Positions 25,331 to 34,345 are shown, numbered from the stretch's first letter. The stretch is 64,000 nucleotides of DNA from Pseudomonas sp. LFM046 (GCF_000949385.2 NZ_JYKO02000001.1:5540678-5604677), one strand, 5' to 3'. Numbers and translations: made by a program. Notes: generated by a model not told the origin, from the letters alone.

Positions 25331-26515
25331 TCAGTCCGGGCGAGTCCCCAGGCCCATGGCCTGGCGGGCGAACCAGCGCTTGGCGGGCGGCAGCAGGTCG
25401 AGGCCGAGCAGGCCCAGGTTGCGCCCGGCGGCCAGCAGCGGCTCGGCGTTGGAGAAGAGGCGGGTCACCTGGTCGGAGAAGCCCACCGTGAGGTTCTGGT
25501 CCATTCGCTGGCGCTGCAGGTAGCCCTGCAGGGTGGCGAAGTCGCCCGGTGTCTTGTCGCTGGCCAACAGTGCCTCGGCCAGGGCCTGGGCATCCCGCAG
25601 GGAAAGGTTGTAACCCTGCCCGGCGATGGGGTGCAGGCTGTGGGCGGCGTTGCCCAGCACCACCAGGTTGGAACGCACCTGCTCTTCAGCCTCCACCAGC
25701 TCCAGCGGGTAGAGGTGTCGCGCACCCACTTGCTGGAAGGCGCCGAGGCGGTAGCCGAAGGTTTGCTGAAGTTCGTCGAGGAAGCGCCGCTCGTCGAGCC
25801 GGGCAAGGCGCTCGGCGTCGTCTCCCGGACGGCTCCAGACCAGTGCGCAACGGTTATCCGGCAGCGGCAGCAGGGCCATCGGGCCGTCGTCGGTGAAGCG
25901 CTCGAACGCCTGGCCGCGATGGGCTTCCAAAGGGCTGACGTTGGCGATCAGCGCGGTCTGCCGGTAAGCGGTGCGGTGCACGCCGATGCCCAGCATTTCG
26001 CGCAAGCCGGAACGTCCGCCGTCGGCCAGCACAGCCAGGTCGCAGTCGAGCTGGGTCTCGTCATTGAGGGTCAGGCGGTAGCCGCCTTCCAGCGCCTGCA
26101 TGCTCGCCACTTCGGCCGGGCAATGCCAGATCACCACGTCCTCGTCCAGGGCCTGCCACAGGCACTGGCCGAGCCAGGCGTTCTCCACTACGTAGCCCAG
26201 GGCCGGTACACCCTCTTCCATGGCGGCGAGGCGAGCGGCGCCGAAGCGACCACGGTCGGACACGTGGATCTGCAGGATGGGCTCGGCGCGCTGGGAAATG
26301 GTCTGCCAGATGCCGAGGCGTTCGTAGATCTGCCGGCTGCCAAAGGACAGCGCGGAGGAGCGTGCGTCGTAGCTGGGCTGGAAGCTATTGCCGGGGGCGA
26401 AGGGCTCGATCATGACGATCTTCCAGCCCCGCGCCCTGGCACCTTCCTGCAGCGCCAGGGCAAGGCTGGCGCCGACGAGGCCACCGCCGATGATCGCGAC
26501 TTGGCTGTGATGCAT
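25331..26515 (-). CDS. ubiH: 2-octaprenyl-6-methoxyphenol hydroxylase
   Basis: 394 aa flavin monooxygenase with the FAD motif IIGGGLVGASLALALQEGAR, the DG motif VLADGGRSGLREM, and LGNAAHSLHPIAGQGYNLSL. It follows pepP with only one base between the pepP stop and its ATG, the arrangement known for Pseudomonas and E. coli ubiH. It adds a ring hydroxyl in ubiquinone synthesis. Order pepP-ubiH-ubiI suggests a single transcript. Confidence 0.9.
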   Translation of the reverse strand: MHHSQVAIIGGGLVGASLALALQEGARARGWKIVMIEPFAPGNSFQPSYDARSSALSFGSRQIYERLGIWQTISQRAEPILQIHVSDRGRFGAARLAAMEEGVPALGYVVENAWLGQCLWQALDEDVVIWHCPAEVASMQALEGGYRLTLNDETQLDCDLAVLADGGRSGLREMLGIGVHRTAYRQTALIANVSPLEAHRGQAFERFTDDGPMALLPLPDNRCALVWSRPGDDAERLARLDERRFLDELQQTFGYRLGAFQQVGARHLYPLELVEAEEQVRSNLVVLGNAAHSLHPIAGQGYNLSLRDAQALAEALLASDKTPGDFATLQGYLQRQRMDQNLTVGFSDQVTRLFSNAEPLLAAGRNLGLLGLDLLPPAKRWFARQAMGLGTRPD

Positions 26516-26516
26516 G

Positions 26517-27851
26517 TCAGGCGGCCTGGGTCCGCGCGGCAGCCATCAGCGCCTCGATTTCGTCCACCGTCTTGGGCACGCCGCCGGTGAGGATTTCGCA
26601 GCCGGTCTTGGTCACCACCACGTCGTCTTCGATCCGCACGCCGATGCCGCGCCACTTCTTCGGCACGTCCTGGTTGTCGGCGCCAATGTAGATGCCGGGC
26701 TCGACAGTCATTGCCATGCCCGGCTCCAGCACGCGCCATTCGCCGCCGACCTTGTAATCGCCGACGTCGTGCACATCCATGCCCAGCCAGTGGCCGGCGC
26801 GGTGCATGTAGAAGGCCTTGTAGGCTTCGGATGCGATCAGTTCATCCACATCGCCCTTGAGCAGGCCGAGTTCCACCAGGCCGGCGGTGATGACCTGCAC
26901 GGTGGCTTCGTGGGCTTCGTTCCAGTGCTTGCCGGGGGCGATCTGCAGGAAGGCGGCTTCCTGGGATTTCAGCACCAGTTCGTAGATGGCCTTCTGCTCG
27001 GGGCTGAAACGGCCGCTGACGGGGAAGGTGCGGGTGATGTCGCTGGCGTAGCAGTCCAGCTCGCACGCGGCGTCGATCAGCACCAGGTCGCCGTCCTTCA
27101 GCGGGGCGTCGTTCTCCCGGTAGTGCAGGATGCAGGCGTTCTTGCCCGCTGCGACGATGGAGCCGTAGGCCGGCATCTTCGCGCCGCCCTTGCGGAATTC
27201 GTATTCCAGTTCGGCTTCCAGGTGGTACTCGTAGAGCCCGGCGCGGGAGGCCTGCATGGCGCGGACGTGGGCGCGGGCGGAGACCTCGGCGGCCTCGCGC
27301 ATGACCTTCACTTCCGCCGCCGACTTGTACAGGCGCATGTCGTGCAGCAGGTGGTCCAGGGCGACGAACTCGTTCGGCGGCTGGGCGCCCTGGCGGGCCT
27401 TGGAGCGGATCACATTGATCCACTCCATCAGGTGCTGGTCGAACTCGGTGTTGGTGCCGATGGAGTAGTAGACGCGGCTGCGTCCCTCGATCAGGCCCGG
27501 GAGGATGTCGTCGATATCGCCGATGGGGAACGCGTCGTCCGCGCCGAAGTCGCGGATGGCGCCATCCTGGCCGGCGCGCAGGCCGTCCCAGAGTTCACGC
27601 TCCGGATCGCGCTCGCGGCAGAACAGTACGTACTCGCCATGCTCGCGGCCGGGGATCAGCACCAGCACCGCTTCCGGCTCGGGGAAGCCGCTGAGGTACT
27701 GGAAGTCGCTGTCCTGGCGATAGACGTGCTCGACATCGCGGTTGCGGATGTGCACAGGCGCGGCGGGCAGGATGGCGATGCTGTTGGCTTCCATCTGCGC
27801 CATCAGCGCCTTGCGCCGGCGGGCGTATTCGGCCTTCGGGATACGGGTCAT
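26517..27851 (-). CDS. pepP: Xaa-Pro aminopeptidase
   Basis: 444 aa from ATG 27851 (MTRIPKAEYARRRKALMAQM). The C-terminal M24 pita-bread domain shows the dinuclear metal ligands: the Asp pair in LIDAACELDCYASDITRTF, the His in HRAGHWLGMDVHDVG, and the Glu residues in EPGMAMTVEPGIY and GVRIEDDVVV. It releases N-terminal residues linked to proline in the cytoplasm. It starts the pepP-ubiH-ubiI run, 42 bp behind the YecA-like gene. Confidence 0.95.
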   Translation of the reverse strand: MTRIPKAEYARRRKALMAQMEANSIAILPAAPVHIRNRDVEHVYRQDSDFQYLSGFPEPEAVLVLIPGREHGEYVLFCRERDPERELWDGLRAGQDGAIRDFGADDAFPIGDIDDILPGLIEGRSRVYYSIGTNTEFDQHLMEWINVIRSKARQGAQPPNEFVALDHLLHDMRLYKSAAEVKVMREAAEVSARAHVRAMQASRAGLYEYHLEAELEYEFRKGGAKMPAYGSIVAAGKNACILHYRENDAPLKDGDLVLIDAACELDCYASDITRTFPVSGRFSPEQKAIYELVLKSQEAAFLQIAPGKHWNEAHEATVQVITAGLVELGLLKGDVDELIASEAYKAFYMHRAGHWLGMDVHDVGDYKVGGEWRVLEPGMAMTVEPGIYIGADNQDVPKKWRGIGVRIEDDVVVTKTGCEILTGGVPKTVDEIEALMAAARTQAA

Positions 27852-27893
27852 GCGCGCTCCTACTGGGCGGGCATCAGCGCCCGCCACTCGGGT

Positions 27894-28448
27894 TCAATGC
27901 AACGAGGGTTTGGCGGCCGGCGCGGCGGGCTTGGCGCACTCGGCGAAAAGCAGCAGAGGCGCGACGCGCAGGTACTCCATCACTTCCATATAGTCGCTCT
28001 CGCCATCGTCGGAATCTTCCAGGGCGCTCTGCACCTGGGCGATGGAGGCGAGGTCCTGGAGCACTTCGACCGCGTCGCTGGACAGCGCGCCCTCGCGCGC
28101 GGTCAGGCCGAAGCCGCCGAGGAAGCCCTGGCACCACTGGCCGAGGGCGGCGGCGCGTTCGCCCAGCGGCGCTTCGTCGCTGGGCAGCAGCAGGACCACG
28201 GCCATTTCACTGCCGGTCAGCTCGTTCTTGACCATTTCCTGCAGGCCGATCAGGGCCTGGCGCAAGTTGTCCTGGGGCGCACTGCCGAGCAGCTCGGCGG
28301 CATCTTCCAGCCAGGGCTCGGGCTCGAAACCGGCGCCGGCGCAGCTACGGCCCAGCAGCAGGCCGTGCAATTCGGCAGGAGAAACCGGCTGGCCGGTGGT
28401 GGCGAGGAGCGCGGCGAACGCGTTGTACGGGGAATTCGGACTGGACAT
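27894..28448 (-). CDS. YecA/UPF0149 family protein
   Basis: 184 aa from ATG 28448 ([20 protein letters not shown]). The sequence [17 protein letters not shown] and [20 protein letters not shown] is characteristic of UPF0149 proteins, which have no firm biochemical role. It is the usual neighbour upstream of pepP in Pseudomonas. It lacks the C-terminal metal-binding SEC-C motif that some YecA proteins carry. Transcribed divergently from the zapB-like gene. Confidence 0.85.
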   Translation of the reverse strand: MSSPNSPYNAFAALLATTGQPVSPAELHGLLLGRSCAGAGFEPEPWLEDAAELLGSAPQDNLRQALIGLQEMVKNELTGSEMAVVLLLPSDEAPLGERAAALGQWCQGFLGGFGLTAREGALSSDAVEVLQDLASIAQVQSALEDSDDGESDYMEVMEYLRVAPLLLFAECAKPAAPAAKPSLH

Positions 28449-28588
28449 AAGGGTGGCTAGGCGCCAGAGGGCGCAATCACTAGAATGACGGCCTCGTATC
28501 CTAGCAGCCTGGCGCGGTGAAGGCAGCATGGGCCGCCGGTCACCAGACCACCGAGGGCGTGCGACGAATCGTCCCGACGCCTGTGGGT

Positions 28589-28617
28589 TTGACCCTTGCA
28601 CGCGCCGGTCCTATATA
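28589..28617 (+). promoter_or_regulatory. Sigma-70 promoter of the zapB-like/zapA operon
   Basis: TTGACC (28589-28594) and TATATA (28612-28617) are separated by 17 bases, close to consensus. They lie about 33 bp before the first ATG of the operon. Confidence 0.7.
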
Positions 28618-28649
28618 GTCCCGGTCACTCCCTACCAAGTGGACAGCCC

Positions 28650-28859
28650 ATGGAAGATGCCGAACTGCATGCACTGACAGCCAAGCTGGAACTGTTGATC
28701 CAGCGTGTCGAGCAGCTCAAGGCCCAGAACCGGCTCCTGCTTGCCAGCGAGAAGGCCTGGCGCGAAGAACGCGCTCATCTGATTGAAAAGAACGAAATGG
28801 CCCGGCTCAAGGTCGAAGCGATGATTTCGCGCCTGAAAGCCCTGGAGCAGGATTCATGA
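28650..28859 (+). CDS. Small coiled-coil protein, TIGR02449/ZapB-like
   Basis: 69 aa from ATG 28650 (MEDAELHALTAKLELLIQRV). Almost the entire length is a predicted coiled coil with heptads of Leu (LELLIQRVEQLKAQNRLLLA). Its size and position before zapA match the TIGR02449 family, which resembles the Z-ring factor ZapB. Its stop overlaps the zapA start (ATGA), so the two are translationally coupled. A link to cell division is inferred from context. Confidence 0.78.
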   Translation: MEDAELHALTAKLELLIQRVEQLKAQNRLLLASEKAWREERAHLIEKNEMARLKVEAMISRLKALEQDS

Positions 28860-29170
28860 CCCAGTCCAACACCGTCACCGTCCAAATCCTCGATAAGGAA
28901 TACTGCATCGCTTGCCCTGCGGACGAGCGCGCCAATCTGGAAAGCGCCGCCCGTTACCTGGACGGCAAGATGCGCGAGATACGTTCCAGCGGGAAAGTCA
29001 TCGGCGCCGACCGTATCGCCGTGATGGCCGCCCTGAACATCACCCACGACCTGCTGCACAAGCAGGAGCGCCTGGACAAGGAAGCCAATTCCACCCGCGA
29101 GCGGGTACGCGATCTGCTGGAGCGTGTCGACCACGCCCTGGCCGCCGACCCGGACGCCCAGCAGGCCTGA
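28856..29170 (+). CDS. zapA: Cell division protein ZapA
   Basis: 104 aa. The N-terminal globular part (TVQILDKEYCIACPADERAN) and C-terminal coiled coil (ALNITHDLLHKQERLDKEAN) are those of ZapA, which cross-links FtsZ filaments at the division ring. Start overlaps the preceding coiled-coil gene by four bases. 6S RNA follows, as in other gammaproteobacteria. Confidence 0.92.
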   Translation: MTQSNTVTVQILDKEYCIACPADERANLESAARYLDGKMREIRSSGKVIGADRIAVMAALNITHDLLHKQERLDKEANSTRERVRDLLERVDHALAADPDAQQA

Positions 29171-29238
29171 ACCACGCACGGCTGCGGCCAACTGACGCTT
29201 CGCGGCGATTTTTGACGCAGCCGGGCCGACACACAGCA

Positions 29239-29266
29239 GTTTCCACAGCGGTTCTTGGGGTATACT
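29239..29266 (+). promoter_or_regulatory. Promoter of 6S RNA
   Basis: A clear extended -10 (GGGGTATACT, with TATACT at 29261-29266) lies 7 bases before the predicted 5' end of 6S RNA. The -35 region (about 29238-29243, AGTTTC) is poor, as can occur with extended -10 promoters. Confidence 0.6.
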
Positions 29267-29272
29267 CGCCGC

Positions 29273-29455
29273 CAGCTCCCTGGTGTGTTGGCCAGTCGGT
29301 GATGTCCCTGAGCCGATATATGCAACCACGGGGGTTGCAAGTTGGGGCCGGTGTGCATGTCCGCCTGACGGAAAGCCTTAACGCCTCCTGCATCCTCCAC
29401 CTTGAACTTTCGGGTTCAAGGGCTAACCCGACAGCGGCACGACCGGGGAGTCTAC
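29273..29455 (+). ncRNA. ssrS: 6S RNA
   Basis: About 183 nt between zapA and fau, its conserved position. The closing stem pairs CTCCCTGGT (29276-29284) with ACCGGGGAG (29442-29450). Conserved blocks CCCTGAGCCGATAT, GAAAGCCTTAACG and CCTTGAACTTTCGGGTTCAA correspond to those of E. coli 6S RNA. 6S RNA mimics an open promoter and sequesters sigma-70 RNA polymerase in stationary phase. Ends are estimated from the terminal stem and promoter. Confidence 0.92.
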
Positions 29456-29462
29456 TTTCTTC

Positions 29463-30068
29463 ATGATCTGCGCCGGTTCCCACTCCCGCCAGACTCTGCG
29501 CCGCCTGCTACGCCAGGCCCGCCGCGCCCTTACCCCCCTCCAGCAGAAAAAAGCCGCCAGGGCCCTCTACCGCCAGCTTGCGCAGGATCCGCTGTTCCGC
29601 CGCGCGCGGCATGTTGCGCTCTACTTGCCGACCAACGGCGAGATCGACCCGCGCCCGCTGCTGCGCGAGGCCCAGAGCCGGGGCAAGCGCGCCTACCTGC
29701 CGGTGCTCAATGCGTGGCCACGGGAGAAGATGGTGTTCCAGCGCCTGCTGCCGGGCGAGAAGCTGCTCAAGAATCGCTTTCGGATTCTCGAACCGCGCGC
29801 CAATCCGGCGCAGCAGCGCAAGGTCTGGGCACTGGATCTGGTCATGCTGCCGCTTGTCGGCTTCGATGAATCCGGTGGCCGCCTGGGAATGGGCGGCGGC
29901 TTCTACGACCGCAGCCTGGCCTACCTCGCGCGCCGCCGCCAATGGCGCAAGCCAACGTTGCTGGGCCTGGCGCACGAATGCCAGAAGGTGGACAGGCTGG
30001 AACTGGCCGACTGGGACGTTGCCTTGCAGGCGACGGTAACGGACAGGGGCTGGTACGTGGGACGCTGA
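29463..30068 (+). CDS. fau: 5-formyltetrahydrofolate cyclo-ligase family protein
   Basis: 201 aa. It shows the nucleotide/folate motifs of the family: ALYLPTNGEIDPRPLL near residue 55, then DLVMLPLVGFDESGGRLGMG and GGFYDRSLAYL. It converts 5-formyl-THF to 5,10-methenyl-THF with ATP. It begins within 10 bp of the 6S RNA 3' end, so it is probably made by readthrough from the 6S promoter, as described for ssrS-ygfA in E. coli. Confidence 0.9.
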   Translation: MICAGSHSRQTLRRLLRQARRALTPLQQKKAARALYRQLAQDPLFRRARHVALYLPTNGEIDPRPLLREAQSRGKRAYLPVLNAWPREKMVFQRLLPGEKLLKNRFRILEPRANPAQQRKVWALDLVMLPLVGFDESGGRLGMGGGFYDRSLAYLARRRQWRKPTLLGLAHECQKVDRLELADWDVALQATVTDRGWYVGR

Positions 30069-30108
30069 CGACGGCACCGCGATCCTTGCGGTGCCAGCCG
30101 GATCGGGG

Positions 30109-30240
30109 TCAGGGCTGTTGAGTCAGGTTTGTGGGCGCACCGCTCTGGCGTTCCCAAAGGCTTTGGGTGTAACCGGTGGTAACCACACCCAGACCGAAAA
30201 TAATGACCAATACCCAGAGGATGTCTGGCTTGCGTTTCAT
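30109..30240 (-). CDS. 43-aa single-span membrane protein
   Basis: MKRKPDILWVLVIIFGLGVV begins a 43-residue protein with one strongly hydrophobic segment (residues 7-21) after a basic start. That predicts an N-in membrane orientation and a short polar tail (TQSLWERQSGAPTNLTQQP). A very strong GGGGGAGG site lies before the ATG. This and the clean membrane topology support a real gene. I recognise it only as a small conserved-looking Pseudomonas protein of unknown role. The longer upstream in-frame extension is not needed. Confidence 0.68.
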   Translation of the reverse strand: MKRKPDILWVLVIIFGLGVVTTGYTQSLWERQSGAPTNLTQQP

Positions 30241-30445
30241 CGATTGCCTCCCCCTTGCAGGCAAACTTCGCGCGATGACCGATGGCGAGTTGTTGTTTTG
30301 ATTGGACCGTACGGCGGCGTGCAGCTTAAAGCGCGGCATTTTCCGGCAACGTGAGCGAACACGCAATTTATGACGCCAACCGGCTGTCGGCCCGCCCCAA
30401 GGCTTCGATGCCCCGATTTAGGACGAACGCACAGGAGCAAAGTTC

Positions 30446-30895
30446 ATGCCTTTCTGGCTGATGAAATCCGAACCCGACGAGCTTTCCATTCTCGACCTGA
30501 AACGGCTGGGCAAGGCCCGCTGGGACGGCGTTCGCAATTACCAGGCGCGCAACTTCATGCGCGCGATGCGTCCCGGCGAGCTGTTCTTCTTCTATCACTC
30601 CAGCTGCCCCGAGCCGGGCATCGCCGGCATCGCGCGGATCGCCGGCGAGACCTACCCGGACCCCACCGCGCTGGACCCGCAAAGCCACTACCACGACCCC
30701 AAGGCCAGTCCCGAGAAGAATCCCTGGAGCGCACTGGACGTGGAGTTCGTCGAGGCCTTCCCCCAGGTCATCCCCCTTGCCGACTTGCGGCAGCAGGCCG
30801 TGCTTTCGGGCATGCCCCTCGTGCAGAAAGGCAGCCGCCTGTCGGTGATGCCCGTGACCGAGGAAGAATGGGCCGGCGTACTCGCCCTGCGTTGA
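30446..30895 (+). CDS. EVE domain protein
   Basis: 149 aa, an entire EVE domain. The start FWLMKSEPDELSILDLKRLG, then WDGVRNYQARNFMRAMRPGE and LFFFYHSSCPEPGIAGIARI are typical of bacterial EVE/thymocyte nuclear protein 1-like proteins. EVE domains share the PUA-like fold of readers of modified bases, so binding of modified DNA or RNA is suggested. The true ligand is unknown. A good AGGAG site lies 9 bases upstream. Confidence 0.88.
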   Translation: MPFWLMKSEPDELSILDLKRLGKARWDGVRNYQARNFMRAMRPGELFFFYHSSCPEPGIAGIARIAGETYPDPTALDPQSHYHDPKASPEKNPWSALDVEFVEAFPQVIPLADLRQQAVLSGMPLVQKGSRLSVMPVTEEEWAGVLALR

Positions 30896-30946
30896 GTCGC
30901 AGATGGCCCTGTGCTATGACGGAGGAGAATCTCCCGGGGCGCACCC

Positions 30947-32791
30947 ATGCCGCACTCTCATCCCGCCTGGCTGGTCCGTACGACACTCGCCCTGCTGCTG
31001 TTGGCGCTGTGTGGCACCAGCCTGTTGCTCTGGAGCCAGTTGGAAGATGCCCAGCAGGAGCGCATTCGCGACCGTGTTGGCTACCAGGCGCGGGCCCTGG
31101 CCACCAAGCTGGAAAGCAACCTGATCGATGAGGTCGAGGACCTGCGCCGCATAAGCGTGCTGTGGAACCATCGCGGCCGGCTCCCTCAGGATGAGTGGGC
31201 CCTGGAAGCCAACTTCGCCCTGGAACACTTCCCCGGCTACCAGTCCATCCAGTGGATGGGCGCCGACCTGCGCATGCGCTGGGTGCTGCCGGAAAAAGGC
31301 AACGAGGCCGCACACAGCTTCCGCCTGACCCGCAATCACCCCAACTTCAACCTCGCCATGCAGGCCAAGGCCAGCGGCGAGGCGCAGATGTCCAACAGCT
31401 TCGCCCTGGTCCAGGGCGGGCGCGGTTTCATCCTCTATACCCCGCTCTACATCAGGGACGAGCAGAGCGACCGGACCTTCGACGGCTTCCTCCAGGGCGT
31501 GTTTCGCGTCGAGCCCCTGATGGACAAACTCCTGGCCGATCTCGACAACCAGGACTTCAGCGTATTGCTGCTGGAGTCCGACCGGCCCATCTACCGCCAG
31601 CGGCAGCCGGAAAGCCTGGACAACCTGAGCCAGCGCGTGCCCCTGCACCTGCTCAACAACAGCAACTTCGCCCTGCAGCTCTCCCCCACCCGCAAGCTGG
31701 TGGAAGAACTCAGCTCGCCGCTACCCCAGGTGGTCCTCGGCGCCAGCCTGCTCTCCAGCCTGTTGCTGGTGGCGGCCCTGGCCCTGGCCCTGGACAACGC
31801 ACGCCGGGCCAGCGCCCTGCACGCCGGCTATCAACGCCTGAACGAAGAAGTCAGCCAGCGCGAGCATGCCGAACAGGACCTGCGCGAGAGCCGCGAACGC
31901 CTGCAGCTGGTGCTCGACCTGACTGATTCCAGCGAAGACGGCCTGTTCATCTTCGACCTCGCCAGCCGCGAGGTCCTGCACATGAACCAGGCCACCTACG
32001 CCGGCCTGGGCTACAGCGCCGAAACCTTCCGCCAACTGCTGAAGGAAGATCCGGAGCAGTTGCTGCCCGGCTTCCACACCTGGCTGGAACTGGTGCGCCA
32101 GGCACACCGGGACGGTGAATCGAGCATCTTCCAGCGCGAAATGCGCCGGGCCGACGACAGCCTCCAGGCGGCGGAGATCAGCGCCCAACTGGTGCGCCTG
32201 AACGACCGCGACTACCTGATCGGCGTCTCCCGCGACAATCGCGAGCGGCTGGAACTGGAGGCGCGCCTGCAGCGACTCTCCCAGCAGGACGGGCTGACCG
32301 GGCTCTACAACCGGCGCTACTTCGACCGCCAGCTCACGGGTGAATGGCGGCGCCTGCGCCGGCTCGGCGCGCCCCTGGCGCTGCTGATGCTGGACGTGGA
32401 TCACTTCAAGGCGTTCAACGACAGGCTCGGCCACCAGGCCGGTGACGATGCGCTGCGCCGGGTTGCGCAAGCACTGCAGCGGAGCCTGCAGCGGGAAGGC
32501 GATGTGGCGTGCCGCTACGGCGGAGAGGAATTCGCCATCATCCTCGCCAACACCGCAGAGGACGGTGCGCGGCACGTGGCGGACCGGGTGATGGCGGAAA
32601 TCGCGGCACTCGACATCGACCATCCGACCAGCCCCGAGGGGCGCCTGACCCTCAGCATCGGCATCGCCATTTCCGACCCGGCCCGCGAGGACCAGCCCGA
32701 CAGCCTGGTATCACGCAGCGATGCCGCGCTCTACCGGGCCAAGCACGAGGGGCGCAATCGCACCTGCCTGTGGGAGAAGGCTCAGGGCTGA
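30947..32791 (+). CDS. Membrane diguanylate cyclase with CHASE-like, PAS and GGDEF domains
   Basis: 614 aa. A membrane helix (residues 9-28) leads to a periplasmic CHASE-like sensor (about 40-250, including HFPGYQSIQWMGADLRMRWV). A second helix (about 260-282) follows, then a linker helix, a PAS domain (about 310-430) and a C-terminal GGDEF domain (about 445-612). The active-site motif is GGEEF, so c-di-GMP synthesis should be intact. RxxD (REGD) five residues upstream is the inhibitory I-site. The ligand sensed in the periplasm is unknown. Its 3' end overlaps the convergent FliL-like gene by 10 bp. Confidence 0.87.
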   Translation: MPHSHPAWLVRTTLALLLLALCGTSLLLWSQLEDAQQERIRDRVGYQARALATKLESNLIDEVEDLRRISVLWNHRGRLPQDEWALEANFALEHFPGYQSIQWMGADLRMRWVLPEKGNEAAHSFRLTRNHPNFNLAMQAKASGEAQMSNSFALVQGGRGFILYTPLYIRDEQSDRTFDGFLQGVFRVEPLMDKLLADLDNQDFSVLLLESDRPIYRQRQPESLDNLSQRVPLHLLNNSNFALQLSPTRKLVEELSSPLPQVVLGASLLSSLLLVAALALALDNARRASALHAGYQRLNEEVSQREHAEQDLRESRERLQLVLDLTDSSEDGLFIFDLASREVLHMNQATYAGLGYSAETFRQLLKEDPEQLLPGFHTWLELVRQAHRDGESSIFQREMRRADDSLQAAEISAQLVRLNDRDYLIGVSRDNRERLELEARLQRLSQQDGLTGLYNRRYFDRQLTGEWRRLRRLGAPLALLMLDVDHFKAFNDRLGHQAGDDALRRVAQALQRSLQREGDVACRYGGEEFAIILANTAEDGARHVADRVMAEIAALDIDHPTSPEGRLTLSIGIAISDPAREDQPDSLVSRSDAALYRAKHEGRNRTCLWEKAQG

Positions 32792-33210
32792 ACGATCAGG
32801 TTGTTGAATAGCAGATCGTCCACCAGGGGCTGCCCTTCTTCGGTGTTCAACACCTGCTGCACCTGCTTGAGGGCTTCCTGGCGGAGCTTTTCCTTGGCGT
32901 CGGAAGAGTTCAGGGTGTCGTCGGTCTGCTGGGAGAAGAGCATCACCAGCTGATTGCGGATCAGCGGCTCATGGCGGGTGACCTTCTCTTCGGCCTCAGG
33001 ACCGGTGACCCGCAGCGAAATGTCGGCCTTGTAGTACTTCAGACGCGGGCCGGCGCCGTAGTTGCCCACCAGGGCAGGCACCAGATCGATATAGGCCACC
33101 TTGGGCGCCTCACCTTCCTTGGCTTCCTCCTCCTGGGCCATGGCCAGCAGGGGAAGGGTCAGGGCCAGCAGCAACGCAGTCAGTCTTTTCACCAGGGTCA
33201 TCCTCAGCAC
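32782..33210 (-). CDS. FliL-like exported protein
   Basis: 142 aa from GTG 33210 (an ATG at 33201 is an alternative). It has a signal or anchor (TLVKRLTALLLALTLPLLAM) and then a FliL-type periplasmic domain with VAYIDLVPALVGNYG, LKYYKADISLRV and a helix of repeated hydrophobic residues. FliL supports the flagellar stator, but this gene stands alone, away from flagellar operons. It may therefore be a paralogue. The recalled P. aeruginosa counterpart at this place is PA5233. Confidence 0.75.
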   Translation of the reverse strand: MLRMTLVKRLTALLLALTLPLLAMAQEEEAKEGEAPKVAYIDLVPALVGNYGAGPRLKYYKADISLRVTGPEAEEKVTRHEPLIRNQLVMLFSQQTDDTLNSSDAKEKLRQEALKQVQQVLNTEEGQPLVDDLLFNNLIVQP

Positions 33211-33367
33211 GAATGGCGCCTAGCATAGCTACAGCCGAAGCCGGCCCCAAGACCTCCGTTTATGCAGGTCCATCAGGCTCAGCCATGCTGATTGACCGCC
33301 CCTGCCCCCCACCTACACTGCAAGGCCACATGCCCGGGGCCAGCGCCCCACGCCTAGGAGCTCCGTG

Positions 33368-34345
33368 ATGAAAGCCGTCCTGTGCAAAGCCTTCGGTCCC
33401 GCCGATACCCTGGTGCTGGAGGAAGTCGCCAGCCCCGAACCCAAGAAGAATGAGGTGCTGATCGATGTACACGCCGCGGCGGTCAATTTCCCCGACACCC
33501 TGATCATCGAGGGCAAGTACCAGTTCAAACCGCCCTTCCCGTTCTCCCCGGGCGGTGAAGCGGCCGGCGTGGTCGCCGCGGTGGGCGAGAAGATCAGCCA
33601 CCTCAAGCCCGGTGACCGGGTGATGGCACTGACCGGCTGGGGCAGCTTCGCCGAACAGGTGGCGGTGCCGTCCTACAACGTGATGCCGATTCCGAAAGGC
33701 ATCGACTTCAATTCCGCCGCCGCCTTCGGCATGACCTATGGCACCTCGATGCACGCCCTGAAGCAGCGGGCCCATCTGCAGCCCGGCGAAACCCTGCTGG
33801 TGCTCGGTGCCTCCGGCGGCGTCGGCCTGGCAGCGGTGGAGATCGGCAAGGCCATGGGCGCGCGGGTTATCGCCGCCGCCAGCAGCGCGGAAAAGCTGGA
33901 AGTGGCCAAGGCCGCCGGCGCCGACGCGCTGATCAATTACAGCGAGGAGAACCTCAAGGACCGGGTCAAGGAACTCACCGGCGGCCAGGGTGCCGACGTG
34001 ATCTACGACCCGGTGGGTGGCGACCTGTTCGACGCCGCGGTGCGCGCGATCAACTGGAACGGCCGTCTGCTGGTGGTGGGTTTCGCCAGCGGTCGCATCC
34101 CGGAGCTGCCGGTGAACCTCGCCCTGCTCAAGGGTGCCTCGGTGGTCGGCGTCTTCTGGGGCTCCTTCGCCCAGCGCCAGCCGCAGGACAACCTGGCCAA
34201 CTTCCAGCAGCTGTTCGCCTGGTACGCCGAAGGCAAGCTGAAGCCGCTGGTGTCCCAGACTTTCCCCCTGGAGCGCGCAGCCGATGCCATCAACGCCCTG
34301 GCCACGCGTCAAGCGGTGGGCAAGGTGGTGGTCGAAGTCCGCTGA
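33368..34345 (+). CDS. NADPH:quinone oxidoreductase family (zinc-independent MDR)
   Basis: 325 aa from ATG 33368; the GTG just before it is not needed. The fold is a medium-chain dehydrogenase/reductase. It has the N-terminal substrate domain, the nucleotide motif GASGGVGLAAVEIGKAMGAR (about residues 143-162) and the late GLLVVGFASG-like stretch. No catalytic zinc cysteine set is seen, which fits the quinone oxidoreductase group. It probably reduces quinones or enones with NADPH in the cytoplasm. A strong terminator follows. Confidence 0.85.
   Translation: MKAVLCKAFGPADTLVLEEVASPEPKKNEVLIDVHAAAVNFPDTLIIEGKYQFKPPFPFSPGGEAAGVVAAVGEKISHLKPGDRVMALTGWGSFAEQVAVPSYNVMPIPKGIDFNSAAAFGMTYGTSMHALKQRAHLQPGETLLVLGASGGVGLAAVEIGKAMGARVIAAASSAEKLEVAKAAGADALINYSEENLKDRVKELTGGQGADVIYDPVGGDLFDAAVRAINWNGRLLVVGFASGRIPELPVNLALLKGASVVGVFWGSFAQRQPQDNLANFQQLFAWYAEGKLKPLVSQTFPLERAADAINALATRQAVGKVVVEVR

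Noticed and set aside
26514-28460. 648-codon plus-strand open frame opposite pepP and the YecA-like gene
   Set aside because: Composition is that of a frame shadow of high-GC genes, and pepP metal ligands on the minus strand are intact.
29402-29869. Plus-strand frame starting inside the 6S RNA
   Set aside because: It overlaps fau in another frame, is Pro/Arg/Ala-rich and has no ribosome site; the 6S RNA and fau explain the region.
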